The notes: a model not told the origin generated them from the sequence alone. A DNA stretch of 64,000 nucleotides from Epiperipatus broadwayi (GCA_028023455.1 JAQFVV010006274.1:4402001-4466000); one strand, 5' to 3'. Shown: positions 1 through 12,431, counted from the first letter of the stretch. Program-made: numbers and translations.

Positions 1-775
1 GCTATTATCTTCCAATTTCAGTTTATAGCTCATAATTCGTCAGCACCGTTACCCCTCTGATCCAGTAAAGCCCGCTCTTATGCTCATAATTCGTGATGAA
101 GTGATTTCAATTAAAGTCAAACAAATTCTCAATTATATTAAATTAAGTAAGTTTTCTAATAAAGGTTAAAGTTATGCCCTAAATATGCATCTTGCTCTTC
201 ATGAATGGATTTGCGAATGTGAAAATAAATCTCACATTCTTTCGTATAAAATTAGAGTAATAATTTCCTTTACAACTGAATACCTTTATCTGCCTTTAGT
301 TTCTTGTTGGGGGCATAGACATAGAATTCCATAATATTGCATAATACTCATTGGCATATAATAAGGACCACCACTTTTATTATAATTATGAACTCTGTTA
401 AAGGCTAGAGGTGATTAATATAATCATCACTTAAAATTCAAACAAAACTATTAATATTATTATTATTAAATATTTTATAAACACACTTGGTTTCCAATAA
501 TTATTTTAATGTTAATGCTCGCTGTCTGTGTTGGCAAACCAAACATATACATGTGATTTGACTTAGAAGTATCTTTAGTCAATTTATTATCCGATATTAG
601 TGTCAGTTCAAGGGTCTCTAATCCTCACCAACCATTGAGCTAGTTCCTTGGTGCATAGCACTGTGCCATCAATTTAGATTTCTACTAATCTGAGCTGGTG
701 AGTTGGGTTTAAATTCAGTTTGAACCAGCTGAGTTTGGATCTGACCTGCAGTTTAGGTGGTGGATGTTTTTCGAC
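1..775 (+). repeat. Direct repeat, left copy (candidate 5' LTR end)
   Basis: This block is nearly identical to 8713-9507 in the same orientation. It starts at the window edge, so the left copy is probably cut by the window. The right copy carries about 25 extra bases near 9206. A tRNA-like stretch lies near the 3' end: an A-box-like sequence around 637-656 and a B-box-like 'gttgggtttaaattcag' around 703-719. With the gag relic at 5660-6756 between the copies, the pair could be the LTRs of a degraded retrotransposon. Clean LTR ends and a primer-binding site are not evident, so this stays an inference. Confidence 0.7.
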
Positions 776-1786
776 CAATACATGGTTATGTTTTTGGCTG
801 CCCAATCGTTGGGGCTTCGATTAATAAACCTCACAACCCTGTAGATAGTAATTATAATTTTAGTTACTCAGTCAATTGAGATCTTGATAAATTAAATGTT
901 TCTGTAGAGGGTGATATTTTAAAGAGTGTTGTATATATTTAAGAGAAAAGTTATGCGATTTATAATGCATAACTGAAATGATTTAATAAATTAAAATGTC
1001 ATTTTGTAATTTTCTTTCTTATAATTAAATGTTTTCAAGATTATTTTTCAAATATTCATTCAGTAAAAGATTCGTTAGTCAAAATAATTATTTAAAGAAA
1101 AGTAATAAGATAGTAACACATATATAAATTAATTATACATGTACTATATCAGTATATATATTATACGTTTGTTTATACACGTTCATGACAGTAAAAAAAT
1201 GATTGTTAAAAAAGTAGTAAGAGAAGATCAAAGCAAAGGGTAAAATAAATGAAACATTTGTCTGTGTCAAAATTAACTAGTGTTCATCTCAGTATATATG
1301 TAAAAATATCCAATATGATATGGTAAAAGTTTCAATTTCAAAATATTGCTTGCTAGCACATATATTAAATGTTCGCTCCGTATTCTTAGTAGCCTCAAAG
1401 CAGGCGAAGACCTTCAAACTGGAAATTATATGTCAAGCAGTCTGATGCAGTGTGACAATATGCTTAAATGACAATAATTTCTAGAGTAACCTCAAAGCAG
1501 GTTAAGACCTTTTGTGTACACAAAGCAGCCAGATGCAATTGGCAAAATGCTTAAATGGTTTACGTGCTCTTATGCTAGCAAGATTAAAAATGATATCAAC
1601 AAATAAAAGTTCTTGTGTAATATTAATTTTGACATTTTTTTCTTTGTGTGTAAAAGCCTCATGCTTAGTGATAATGATAGTTGAACTCCTATATTTAAAC
1701 TCAGGTCAGGAACATGTCAGTTGTTAACAAATAAGAAATACTCATCAGTCAAACCATTTATCAAACAAAATTAAGTCAGTCATATA
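776..1786. other. AT-rich non-coding stretch with a ~93-bp duplicated block
   Basis: No convincing gene is seen. Two diverged tandem copies of a roughly 80-90-bp block occur at about 1389-1471 and 1483-1560, sharing 'cctcaaagcagg' and 'atgcttaaatg'. The rest is AT-rich sequence without recognisable structure. Confidence 0.5.
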
Positions 1787-2120
1787 TAGTTTGGGGCTGC
1801 AGAAAGGAGTTTGCTATTAACTGAAAGGAGACCCTTTGATTCCTCTTGGAGGCCTTAAAGGAACCGAGCAGGGCAAATTCCTAATGTCCACTCCATACGT
1901 TCTTGTCGTTGCAGCTGTTATTGCTATGTGATTATTCATATAGTATACGAACATGGATGGGCTGCTCACCAACATGCATTAGCCAGCGTGGTGAGTTTAT
2001 TGGCTTTTTACCTCTGAGTTTAAGATCAAGAAACACCATGGTCTTTCTTCTCAGTGCCTGATAAGGCAGAATGAATGTTTGTGTAAATGATAAATATTTT
2101 TCCAATACATATATACAATT

Positions 2121-5078
2121 ATGACAGACAAAAATAAAGCATGGCCCTTATTCCCAGGAGGCTGTAAAGTCACCAACCAAGGCAGCGGTTGGTGGCCGAA
2201 GGCGGAGGGTGCTAAGAATCCCCTGATTGTGGACCCAGGCTGCCATTTGATGATGACTTTTTATTTAGGTACTTACAACTGCAGATCACTTTCAAGTGAA
2301 GGAAGATTGCAAGAATTAGAAGAAGAACTATCTTATATTAAATGGGACATTATTGGACTTTGTGAAGTTAGAAGAAAAGGAGAAGAAACAATTGATTTAA
2401 AAAGTGGACATATACTCTATTATAAAGGCACACATATTGGAAATACAAGTGGAGTCGGATTCATTATAAATAAAAAGTGGAAGAACAATATTGTGGAGAT
2501 TGATGGTGTATCGGACAGAGTGGCAAGATTAGTTATACAACTTAATAGCAGATACCAAATGCAGATAATTCAGGTTTATGCCCCAACAAGTTCTCATAGT
2601 GATGAAGTAGTAGAAGATTTTTATATGGATGTACAAAAGGCTTTTGATCAGAGTAAACAACATTTTAAAATTGTTATGGGAGACTTTAATGCTAGAATTG
2701 GTAGACAAATGAAAGATGAAATTGCTGTAGGTAATTTTGGTTATGGTAATAGAAATGAGAGAGGACATAGACTTGTGGAGTTTGCAGAAAAAGAAAAACT
2801 TTATATTATGAATTCATTTTTTGAGAAAAATGTTAAAAGGAAATGGACATGGAAGCATCCAAATGGAGGTACAGCAGAATTGGATTATATTTTGACTAAC
2901 AGAAAATACATATTTCAAGATTGTAATGTTCTTAATAAATTTAACACAGGAAGTGATCATCGATTAGTAAGGTGTAAGTTACGTGTTAATGTAAAACTAG
3001 AAAGACAAAAATTATTAAGAAAAACAATATTTACAGTTGATATTCCTAATCTTCAGAAACATTCTAATGAATTTAAATTAGAACTTACAAATAGGTTTCA
3101 AGTGTTAGGAGATTTTGAACATGATACAGATTTGAATGAAATTAATATGAAAATAACTGATACACTTTTAAAAACTGCAACAAACATAGCTGGTAGAAAA
3201 AAGCAGCAATTGACTAATAAAATTTCTACTGAGACTAGAGAATTTATGAAGAAAAGAAGGAATATGAAGATATACAAAAATGATGTATTAAAAAGAATTG
3301 AATATCTCGAATTTTGTAAAATGGTACGGAAAAGAGTTGAAAATGATATAAGAAAGTATAACTGTGAAATAGCAAGGAAAGCTGTAGAAGAAAATAAAAG
3401 TCTCAAAAATGTTAAACAACATTTTGGTATTGGTAGGAAATTTATATCTGCAATAAGAAAAAAAGATGGAATTATTACTAAAAAGAGAGATGACATCATG
3501 AAATTGGTAGAAGATTTTTATCAAGAATTATATAGTAATAAAGAACAAGTACCTCCTATATCTATTACATCTTCCGAATTGCCCAGAATTTTAAATGAAG
3601 AAGTGAGACATGCAATTAAGTGTATGAAGAAAGGAAAGGCTCCAGGAAATGATGGAATTATAATTGATATATTAAAAGAAGCAGGTGAAGAAATAGAAAC
3701 AATTTTAGCAAAGTTATATACCAAATGTCTAAATGATAAAGATGTACCGGAAGATTGGAAGAATGCAGTAATAATATTAATATTTAAAAAAGGTGATAAA
3801 GAAGATATTAGAAATTACAGACCTATCAGCCTTTTATCAGTTTTATATAAAATTTTTACCAAGATAATTACAACTCGTCTACAGAGAACTTTGGATTTCC
3901 ACCAACCAAGAGAACAAGCTGGATTTAAAAGTGGTTTTAGTACAATAGATCATATTCAGGTATTGAGAGAAGTCATAGAAAGGACAAATGAATATGAGTT
4001 GTCATTATGTTTTGGATTTGTAGATTATGAAAAGGCATTCGATTCTATACACATTTCTTCAGTGATTAAAGCATTGGATCATCAAGGTATAGATCCAGGA
4101 TATTGTCATATTTTAAAGAATATTTATAAAAATGCAACAGCAACAATTAGATTACATAATGATACTGGAAAAATCAACATTGAGAAAGGTGTAAGACAAG
4201 GTGACTCCATATCGCCAAAACTCTTTACAGCAGTGCTGCAAGAAGTATTTTGTGGATTAAAATGGGAAACTAAAGGAGTGAAAGTAAATGGAGAGTATTT
4301 AAGTCATTTAGATTTCGCAGATGATGTAGTTGTTTTTGCAAATAATGCTTCAGAGCTGCAGGAAATGTTGCAGGAGTTAGCAGATGAAAGTAGAAAAGTA
4401 GGACTAAAGATAAATGTTAAAAAGACTAAAGTAATGTTTAATCGATTTGCTCAAAATATGAAAATAAAGATTGATTATGAAGAATTAGAAGAAGTTAACA
4501 GTTACAAATACCTTGGTCAGATTATTAATACAGATGGAAACATAATGGAGGAAATTAATCATAGAATTAAACTTGGTTGGAGTGCTTTTGGTAGAAATAA
4601 CTTGATACTAAAAGGAAATATGCCTATGTGTTTGAAAAGGATGGTTTTTAACAAATGTGTTTTACCAGTTCTTACTTATGGATCTGAGACTTGGACACTT
4701 AATAGAAGAGCAATACAGAGACTTCAGACCACTCAAAGGAGTATGGAGAGATGTATGTTGGGAGTAACAAGAAGAGATCGAAAACGCAATGTATGGGTAA
4801 GACAACAAACAGGTGTTACTGACCTTATTGAAAAAATTAAAAGATTGAAATGGAGTTGGGCTGGACATATTGCTAGAAGAGATGATAATAGATGGACAAT
4901 TGAAATTTTAAACTGGATTCCAAGAGATTGTAAAAGACCCAGAAAGAGACCACATGTGAGATGGATGGATGAAATAAGAAAATGTGCAGGGGTGTTGTGG
5001 AGAAGAGAAGCTAAAGATCGGAGAAGATGGATTAAACTTGGAGAGACCTTCATCCTGCAGTGGATTGATAATGGTTGA
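2121..5078 (+). CDS. RTE LINE polyprotein: APE endonuclease plus reverse transcriptase
   Basis: The 985-residue protein nicks target DNA and copies the element RNA by target-primed reverse transcription. An apurinic-type endonuclease (EEP fold) fills about residues 48-287, with CEVR (81-84, catalytic Glu), GDFNARIG (187-194) and GSDHR (277-281). The reverse transcriptase spans about 530-805: FVDYEKAFD (633-641, motif A), VRQGDSISP (691-699, motif B), FADD (732-735, catalytic motif C) and SYKYLG (794-799). The C-terminal region carries YGSETW (853-858) and a basic, tryptophan-rich tail typical of RTE proteins. No stop or frameshift interrupts it. The ATG at 2121 is also present in the second copy, but residues 1-43 do not look like part of the endonuclease, so Met44/45 is an alternative start. 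Such ORFs are often mislabelled as craniofacial development protein 2-like; the transposon identity is clear. Confidence 0.93.
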   Translation: MTDKNKAWPLFPGGCKVTNQGSGWWPKAEGAKNPLIVDPGCHLMMTFYLGTYNCRSLSSEGRLQELEEELSYIKWDIIGLCEVRRKGEETIDLKSGHILYYKGTHIGNTSGVGFIINKKWKNNIVEIDGVSDRVARLVIQLNSRYQMQIIQVYAPTSSHSDEVVEDFYMDVQKAFDQSKQHFKIVMGDFNARIGRQMKDEIAVGNFGYGNRNERGHRLVEFAEKEKLYIMNSFFEKNVKRKWTWKHPNGGTAELDYILTNRKYIFQDCNVLNKFNTGSDHRLVRCKLRVNVKLERQKLLRKTIFTVDIPNLQKHSNEFKLELTNRFQVLGDFEHDTDLNEINMKITDTLLKTATNIAGRKKQQLTNKISTETREFMKKRRNMKIYKNDVLKRIEYLEFCKMVRKRVENDIRKYNCEIARKAVEENKSLKNVKQHFGIGRKFISAIRKKDGIITKKRDDIMKLVEDFYQELYSNKEQVPPISITSSELPRILNEEVRHAIKCMKKGKAPGNDGIIIDILKEAGEEIETILAKLYTKCLNDKDVPEDWKNAVIILIFKKGDKEDIRNYRPISLLSVLYKIFTKIITTRLQRTLDFHQPREQAGFKSGFSTIDHIQVLREVIERTNEYELSLCFGFVDYEKAFDSIHISSVIKALDHQGIDPGYCHILKNIYKNATATIRLHNDTGKINIEKGVRQGDSISPKLFTAVLQEVFCGLKWETKGVKVNGEYLSHLDFADDVVVFANNASELQEMLQELADESRKVGLKINVKKTKVMFNRFAQNMKIKIDYEELEEVNSYKYLGQIINTDGNIMEEINHRIKLGWSAFGRNNLILKGNMPMCLKRMVFNKCVLPVLTYGSETWTLNRRAIQRLQTTQRSMERCMLGVTRRDRKRNVWVRQQTGVTDLIEKIKRLKWSWAGHIARRDDNRWTIEILNWIPRDCKRPRKRPHVRWMDEIRKCAGVLWRREAKDRRRWIKLGETFILQWIDNG

Positions 5079-5098
5079 TGATGATGATGATGATGATG
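5075..5098 (+). repeat. (TGA)n tail of RTE copy 1
   Basis: Short trinucleotide tail directly after the ORF stop and directly before the target-site duplication. RTE elements characteristically end in such short tandem repeats. Confidence 0.85.
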
Positions 5099-5108
5099 TA
5101 GTTTGGGG

Positions 5109-5659
5109 GGGGCAAAGGGTTATTTCACATGCCCTATTAATCTCATTTTGCTCACTGGTGCCCATATAAATAAATTTGTCAGCAAATTTGATTGTCAGCA
5201 CAGTAGTGGGTCAGTTGTCTAAATAATAAAAACCAAATGTGTCCAATACAAAGAATTACTTGTACTACCTGCTAATATATATATTAATATTTGTATATCA
5301 CTAATTATTTGTATAGTTTTTTTTTCAGACATGGGAGAACAGTTGAACAGAGGGAAAGTGAGTAATGTTTGTTTTTCTTATATTTAATAGTTTTTAAATA
5401 AAATACATGTCTCATTCAAAGAATTAATACAAAGAGCTAACCAAGAAAATGTAGGCAAACTAAAACTAAACTAAAAAAGGCAGATTACATAGATTGGGGA
5501 AATAATATGCAGCAGCTAATGAAGATAGGGACAATGGGACCAGTAGTCAGAGACCTAATTAAATGTACTAAAGAAAAAAGTTATTATTTAAGTATACAAA
5601 GAAAGAGTGCCCTAAGTTTATGATTCACATTGTTTATTTATATTATTTATTTACTTTCA
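5109..5659. other. AT-rich stretch between the RTE and the gag relic
   Basis: No gene is seen. The sequence could be the leader of the retroelement whose gag relic follows, but no primer-binding site or LTR end could be recognised. Confidence 0.4.
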
Positions 5660-6756
5660 AAGATGGAAGGAGAACAATTAGATAAAGGATTGACTGATGA
5701 TAGTGATGTGCCTTCAACCACCTCCAGTGAATGAGAGATCACTTTTAAAAATCAGATCAATAGGAAAAAATGCAACCATCAAAGCAGGAAGACAAGTAAA
5801 GATGATCACGATGATCGAGAGACTTTGCATACGATCCTCAGAGAAATGAGGGAAGACAGGAAGTTAATGCTACTGATGATGGAAAGGATTTTAAGGTTTG
5901 AGGAAAAATGAGGCATCCAAACCAACTCAACCCCAGAGAATGTAAAGCATCAGCAAGAAATAAATCCTTATAAAACCCCAAAAATAGAGGGTGAAAATGC
6001 TCAGACCACACCAAAAGAAGTTGTGGACAGCAAAGAAGATGACAGTGGAGAAGATGAGTTAATTCAAGAAACGGTTGAAGAAGCTGATATAAATACAGAA
6101 GGGAAAAAAAGAAGATATTCAGACCACTATGAAAATAAAACCAAAAGTAGAAATGGAACGGACAATAAACCCTGAAATGAGTCTAAGGAATTTGCAGAGA
6201 CCTTCCCTTATATATTTGGTAGAAATTCAAATTTTTAGGGGAAACCCATGAGAAAAGCATCAAAGAATTTTTTTGTTTGCACTCTGTAGCAGAGAAGGAA
6301 AAGATTATTCTAGCTAGCCATTACCTAAGAGAAGCTGCCAAGGCATGGTGGAAGCTATTAAAAACCCACCTACCACAATCCAAGAATATGAAAATGCCAT
6401 TTAAAAAAATATTGGAGTGTAGAAAGGCAGGAGAGCATTTTGCATAGACTGAACACTCAGAAGTATCAAGAAGACTGCAGACAGGGATACACAGCCTACT
6501 TCATCCAGCAAATGACCACATTCAAATCCCTCACAGCAAATATGAGGACCAACACATCATCCAGATGATCAGGCATCATTTACCCCCATGGATCCAAAGA
6601 ATCATGCTTGGGATGTGCCCTATGCCACTAGAAAAGACCATAGACTTTTTGACTGCAATAGACTATGAGAACTTGACACCAACCAGAAAAGACCAAGACT
6701 ATGACCATTATCAAAAGTTCAAATTATATGGGCCACCTGATCCAGGGAAACAATAG
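5660..6756 (+). pseudogene. Decayed LTR-retrotransposon gag-like gene
   Basis: Translation in shifting frames gives a charged, Glu/Asp/Lys-rich N-terminal part and then a stretch resembling the retrotransposon gag domain. That stretch has a fragment resembling the FSGN segment of the gypsy Gag at 59041, then FFCLHSVAEKEKIILASHYL, then EAAKAWWKLL, the hallmark A..WW..L. The same layout (FSGN, then a paired-Phe helix, then A.NWWELL) is present in the gypsy Gag at 59041-60105. The longest surviving open piece is 6565-6756, ending in a Pro/Gly-rich tail. Several stops (near 5733, 5909, 6172 and 6444) and frameshifts break the reading. No protease or polymerase follows. It may belong to an element bounded by the repeats at 1-775 and 8713-9507. 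Confidence 0.55.
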
Positions 6757-6779
6757 TTATACAAATGATCAACTGACAT

Positions 6780-8712
6780 GACCAAAGGGAAAATGAGACT
6801 TGATTAACAGACCTATTTATATACTAGATAATATTAAAAAAAAATGATCGCAATGAGACATGTATTTTGTAATTTGTACAGATGATATTATTCATGCTCA
6901 TGCTGTTCTCCCGGAGTCTACCAATTAGTCGAGTACACTTATGCAAATGTATCATGCATAAATAAAGAGATTTTTTTTTATTGTTTTTTTTTTGAAGTGA
7001 ATAAAAATAAAGCAGTCAGATCTGAGTTCGATCCTAGCTTCATGACATCTAGCCATAAGCCCACTTCAAACCCCTAGTACTAACCTTAAATTTCCAATGC
7101 AATGGGGCTTTATACGGTCAATCCACGCTAGTTTTCTTAAAGACAAACTATTTTATAAATGTGTATCAAAATTAATTAGTTTCAGGTTTAAATTGATCAA
7201 TTCTATTAATAAATTCATGATAGAATTATTCATGAATTTACATATATATTATAACTGCATGGATTGTGCGTATATATTTATAAATATTTAAATATATATA
7301 ATTGTTCAAAAGTTTCATTGCATCGGGACTGTTTTGATTTTACTTTAAATAATTTGTTAAAATTTTTAGTGATTAAAAGCTACATTCTTTCGATAAGCTT
7401 TCAGATTTTCCCTTTCCAAAACAATGGGTAAAGTTTTATTAATTAGAAAAAAAGATAAGTATTTAAAATGTAAGGATTTCCTAATTAAAATCATTTTTCT
7501 GATTTTAAGAATCCATTTTCTAATTAGAAAATGAATTCAAGTTAATGAGTTTGAAAGCCTTATTGAAGGAATGTATCTAAAAACAACCAGTAAATTTTGT
7601 AACATTGATAATGAAAGAAGCGCTAGCCTGAAGACATCAGATACAGTATAAATAGCTCTGAAAAGTTTGGAGAGGAAAGAAGCCATCTTTGTTGTAGAGA
7701 AGTGCCTGTAAACTCTATGTGTTTTAAAATCATGAATTCAAATAGTGTTCCTATCATAGTAAGGGGCTAAACATCAGGAATCTGGCTATTGTTCCTGAAG
7801 TCCCCTAAAAATCTTCAATGAAGCTGCTGAATCTTTTCCAGACCAATCATGCTGCTAAAATCGTGAAAATTCATTAAACTACTGTTCAAGTAATCGACCA
7901 AATGCATGCCTATGTTTTCCTCACCCAGACGTGTAAACTAAGGATCCAGCCTGGAAGAAATATTTTAATTATATGCCAATAATCCTTCGACTCGATGAGC
8001 TCCTTTGTTCTATTTGCCTCACACAAATAATATAATATTAAATCTGATAATAATTCTTGCCCATTAGAACTAGATTTATACAGTTCTATCAATTATTGAG
8101 TCGAAAGAAATTATTAAATGTTTGTTATTTTTATAATTGGCTAAATAATAAATTATTAGCTCCATTTCTCACCTATTTCACCAGCTCCTATCTAATTTAC
8201 AAATATTTATATATCCACATAATGTTAAAATGTTTTTGCAAAAAGGGTCGATAAAGGAATCAATCAAATATATTCTAATTCAAATTTCAGTTACTTGCTA
8301 TTTAGATTCAGGAAGGGCATGATATTTGGGGCATGATTAATATGATTTTACAAATACTTTTAAATAGTTATAGTTAAAAGCTTGTTTGACTTTAATTAAA
8401 TTGAGCAAGTCATCATGGAGGGCATTTGATAATCAATTGGGTTTTATTATTCAAATGATGAATATCAAGTCATCATCTTCGGATGTTGCTGATGTATGGC
8501 TATCTTTCATTTCACAGGCTTGTCAGTGGTGATATTACTGATATTTTAAACTATAGAGGAAGAAAGCACTTTCTCCCTTGCTTATATTATATTCGAAACA
8601 CCGAAGATTAGTAGTCATAACTTGGCCTGGCTTCCCCGTGTTCAATGTCATCTCATAAAAGGCAGTAAGACTTGTGAAATACAAGCCGCCATAAGCCTTA
8701 AATCACCGACCA
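6780..8712. other. AT-rich non-coding stretch with a TATA-like site
   Basis: No gene is recognised. A TATA-like 'agtataaatagctctg' lies near 7643-7658 and is followed by a moderately GC-richer block, a layout similar to the promoter part of the LTRs at 19581 and 21677. If the repeat at 8713-9507 is the 3' part of an LTR, its promoter could be here. A B-box-like 'gagttcgatcc' at 7025-7035 may be a SINE scrap. Confidence 0.35.
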
Positions 8713-9507
8713 GCTATTATCTTTCAATTTCAGTTTATAGTTCATAATTCGTCAGCACCGTTACCCCTCTGTTCCAGTAAAGCCCGCTCTTATGCTCGTA
8801 ATTCATGATGAAGTGATTTCAATTAAAGTCGAACAAATTCTCAATTATATTAAATTAAGTAAGTTTTCTAATAAAGGTTAAAGTTATGCCCTAAATATGC
8901 ATCTTGCTCTTCATGAATGGATTTGCGAATGTGAAAATAAATCTCACATTCTTTCATATAAAATTAGAGTAATAATTTCCTTTACAACTGAATACCTTTA
9001 TCTGCCTTTAGTTTCTTGTTGGGGGCATAGACATAGAATTCCATAATATTGTGTAATACTCATTGGCATATAATAAGGACTGCCACTCTTTTTATAATTA
9101 TGAACTCTGTTAAAGGCTAGAAGTGATTAATATAATCATCACTTAAAATTCAAACAAAACTATTACTATTATTATTATTAAATATTTTATAAACACACTT
9201 GGTTTCTTAGTTCTTAATTGTCTTATTCAATAATTATTTTAATGTTAATGCTCACTGTCTTTGTTGGCAACCTGAACATATACATGTGATTCAACTTAGA
9301 AGTATCTTTAGTCAATTTATTATCCGATATTAGTGTCAGTTCAGGGGTCTCTAATCCTCACCAACCATTGAGCTAGTTCCTTGGTGCATAGCACTGTGCC
9401 ATCAATTTAGATTTCTACTAATCTGAGCTGGTGAGTTGGGTTTAAATTCAGTTTGAACGAGCTGAGTTTGGATCCGACCTCAGTTTAGATGGTGGACGTT
9501 TTTCGAC
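8713..9507 (+). repeat. Direct repeat, right copy (candidate 3' LTR part)
   Basis: Near-identical to 1-775, with scattered substitutions and one insertion of about 25 bases near 9206. It includes the same tRNA-like 3' part. Homology stops at about 9507, where the sequence becomes a (TA)n tract in this copy and unrelated DNA in the left copy. Confidence 0.7.
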
Positions 9508-12388
9508 TGGTACTATATATATATTACTGGACCATACTTTCCTGCGACATAACAATCTAGCCAATTGTCTATACTTGCAACATATTGATATCTCTAGATA
9601 AACTGTTAGAGAGGAATTGACATGACCCTTCCAATTAGAAACCCCTTTGGTTAACAATTTTCTCAAATGTTCATATGTTTAAAACTTATGGCAAGTAAAT
9701 ATCTTTGAAAATCCCTGTTTACTGATAGCTTTTATGTGCCACTCCTAGAAAAAAAAAATTCCCTTCCCCCTCCTAAAAGAATATGCAGTTACCATAAACT
9801 AGATTATTGCTTTTACTAATATGTATATAACGGGGCACAAGAGTAAATATTTAACCCCTCTGGTAGAGTGATATCCTGTTTGGCTAGCTCAGCATGCTCT
9901 ACATCTAGGCTCTTCAATGGGTAAGTTAAATAGGAATTGTGAGTACAAGGTTGATAAGGCAAGAATAAAGTTTATATCAAATAAAATAATACAAAAAAAC
10001 CAAGAAGAAGCCATTAATATCTTGATTAAATATTTATTCGATCCCAGATACCCACCACCAGTTTATACTTATAATGATATAATAAAAAGAACAAATAAGA
10101 ATTATTATCACAAACCCACATATATATTAGATGTGTTGAAATAAATGAGAATAAATACCCTTTGATATGAATAATGATACCAATAAATCCCTACAATTAT
10201 TTACAATGGTTAAAATGATGGAAGTGGTCTGAGCTTTCTACACCCATGTGAAAACAATGTATTTTAAATGATTTGGGCTATGTTTATTAGGTAAAAGATT
10301 TTTGGTTATATGGGAATATACTTTAAATTAGGATATTAAACCCCATTAAAATGTGCGCAAATATATTTGTAATATAAAAATATTTTGCTATGTAACTAAT
10401 AGTAGCTTTTGTACTTTAAATATATATCCAGGAGGATTGTGTTGGAACAAATATTTTATGGCACTCACACATGGGTGTGATATATATATTTGCCTTTCTT
10501 AATTGAGAAGTTTTTATATATGCATATATGCGCAGCACAAATATACACTCCAAATGATTCTAAATATAATGTTATTAATTGAATTGCTTCCAGAAATTTA
10601 CACTAAAGTAAACCCATTAAACACTCATCATAAGGTGCCACATTGATAATAATAACTTAAGGGCTATATGTGTAAATACATTGAAGCAGTCAATCTTAGC
10701 TTAAGATTGAGCTTCATGTTTCCATCTACTAACCTATGTTTAAATCCCTATTTCCAGTCCCGCTCCTTTTGTCATGTATATATATTTCATGTATATATTT
10801 GAGATGCGCGCCTAAATTATAAAATTTAATGTTTCAATAACATGTTTTAAAATTATTATTAATTCTTTTTATTAATTATTAGTTCTTTTTTATTAAAGTA
10901 TTATAGATGTGGCTCAAATATATATATAGGAGCAAAACTTACTATCAAAATATTGATGTTTTTAAATATTTATTATATGTCATTCTTAACTTTTTCTTTT
11001 TAAATTGCTTGTTTTTTTATTAAACTGTATATTTTTTATAAAATCCAATATGGAAGATGTGACTGTTGTTAATTGTCCAAAAATAATTAAAGGGAGGTAT
11101 TTTTTTAATTAAAGTTTTACTTAAAATAAATGGGATTAAGTAGATTAAAGATTTTCTTTTGTATAAAACATGTTGTCAAATCTATTTCTAATCTGGAAAT
11201 AGATTTGAATTTATTTTTGGACATTATCTTACAATTACATCTTTCAAAAACAACTGATAAAAGAAAAAGTATAAAATGACTAAATTTTGGAATGACAGGA
11301 GAGATTAGCTACTATTGAAAGATCGGATTGTAAACATACTACATGTTGCTTGAAACCTAAAATGATGTAGTCGTAAATCCACTCTCTTGCTGACCCTGGT
11401 GGGTCATTCTTCCCACTAATGTACCATCTAACTGCTGCCCTGAAAGAAAGTAAAGATCTGATGGAGAACTTTTAAAAATGCTAATAGGAAGCTTGCTATC
11501 ACAAAAAGAATTCATTTGGATTTTCAATTTGCCATGCATGAGCCATACTTTGAAAATAGACTTATTAAATTTGCACAAGGTAACTTTTATGCTACTATTT
11601 GAAAATGAATCTAGCTTCACTAATCTCAAATCCTCCTATCAAGATTTCTAACGTATTGTTCAATTTTCTATCTTTTAAATTAATATGTAAATGTAATTTG
11701 CTCTTAAGTAATTTATTTTATTTAATTCTCATATGCTCTTAACTTTCCTTAACTTTGGTGCGGTCATTTATTTACATGTATTTATTATTTGATTTATATA
11801 TCTGCTTGCTTATTATTATGTCAACCTCACAAACTGGCGAGCTTAATTTCTAAAAATCTTTTCTGTTATTTTTTCCTTCTTCTAAACCTTCATACAAAGG
11901 TTATTAACATACCCTTAAAATATATATGTAATGCATTATAAATTAATATGTTCACCAGTTTGTTTTTACGAGCCAACATTTTATTTATGTTTTAATATAA
12001 AAATATATATTTGTTTAACTCTGGATTTTCTACCAGGGGAAAATCCAGAACTCAAGCTAATTAATGCTCTGAAACATTTATTTTATAATTATTTATTAAA
12101 TTCTGAAAGGGTGACTTATAATTTGTTTTCTATGTAACTGCTAATCTTACTTCATTTTTCATACTTTTAACATTTCAAATCTTGTATTTAAATATTTCAG
12201 TTATTGTAAAATCAACAAAGATGGGATTGTTTTATTTTAAATAGCAGAAAAAGGGATGGGGGAAAATCTTCATGTTCCTTTTACTAAATCAAATCTTAAT
12301 GTATATTTTATTAATTTGAAATCTAAATCTTAATGTTTCTTTTACCATATAAAATCTTCAAGTATATTTTAAGTAAATGAAATGTAAA

Positions 12389-12431
<43 letters not shown>

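Larger units (their letters stand above)
1795..5098 (+). mobile_element. RTE-clade non-LTR retrotransposon, full length, copy 1
   Basis: The element is about 3.3 kb, the usual size for RTE LINEs. It has a short 5' leader, one long ORF (2121-5078) and a very short 3' end closing in a (TGA)n tail, which is typical of RTE. The 10-bp sequence 'tagtttgggg' occurs at 1787-1796 and again at 5099-5108, a perfect target-site duplication. The exact 5' base is ambiguous by 2 bases because of the G run. The 5' edge is confirmed by the second copy (34037-37324), whose homology starts at the same 'ggctgca'. The intact ORF and clean duplication suggest a young and possibly active insertion. Confidence 0.9.

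Noticed and set aside
2121-5078. Host gene for a craniofacial development protein 2-like protein
   Set aside because: The full endonuclease-reverse transcriptase layout, the target-site duplication and a second copy show it is an RTE LINE.
4984-5201. Short open frames overlapping the RTE 3' end on both strands
   Set aside because: They are shadows of the RTE ORF and of its (TGA)n tail.
11357-11629. Exon of an unknown gene on the minus strand
   Set aside because: An AG lies upstream and the frame is open for 90 codons, but there is no recognisable protein and no neighbouring exons.
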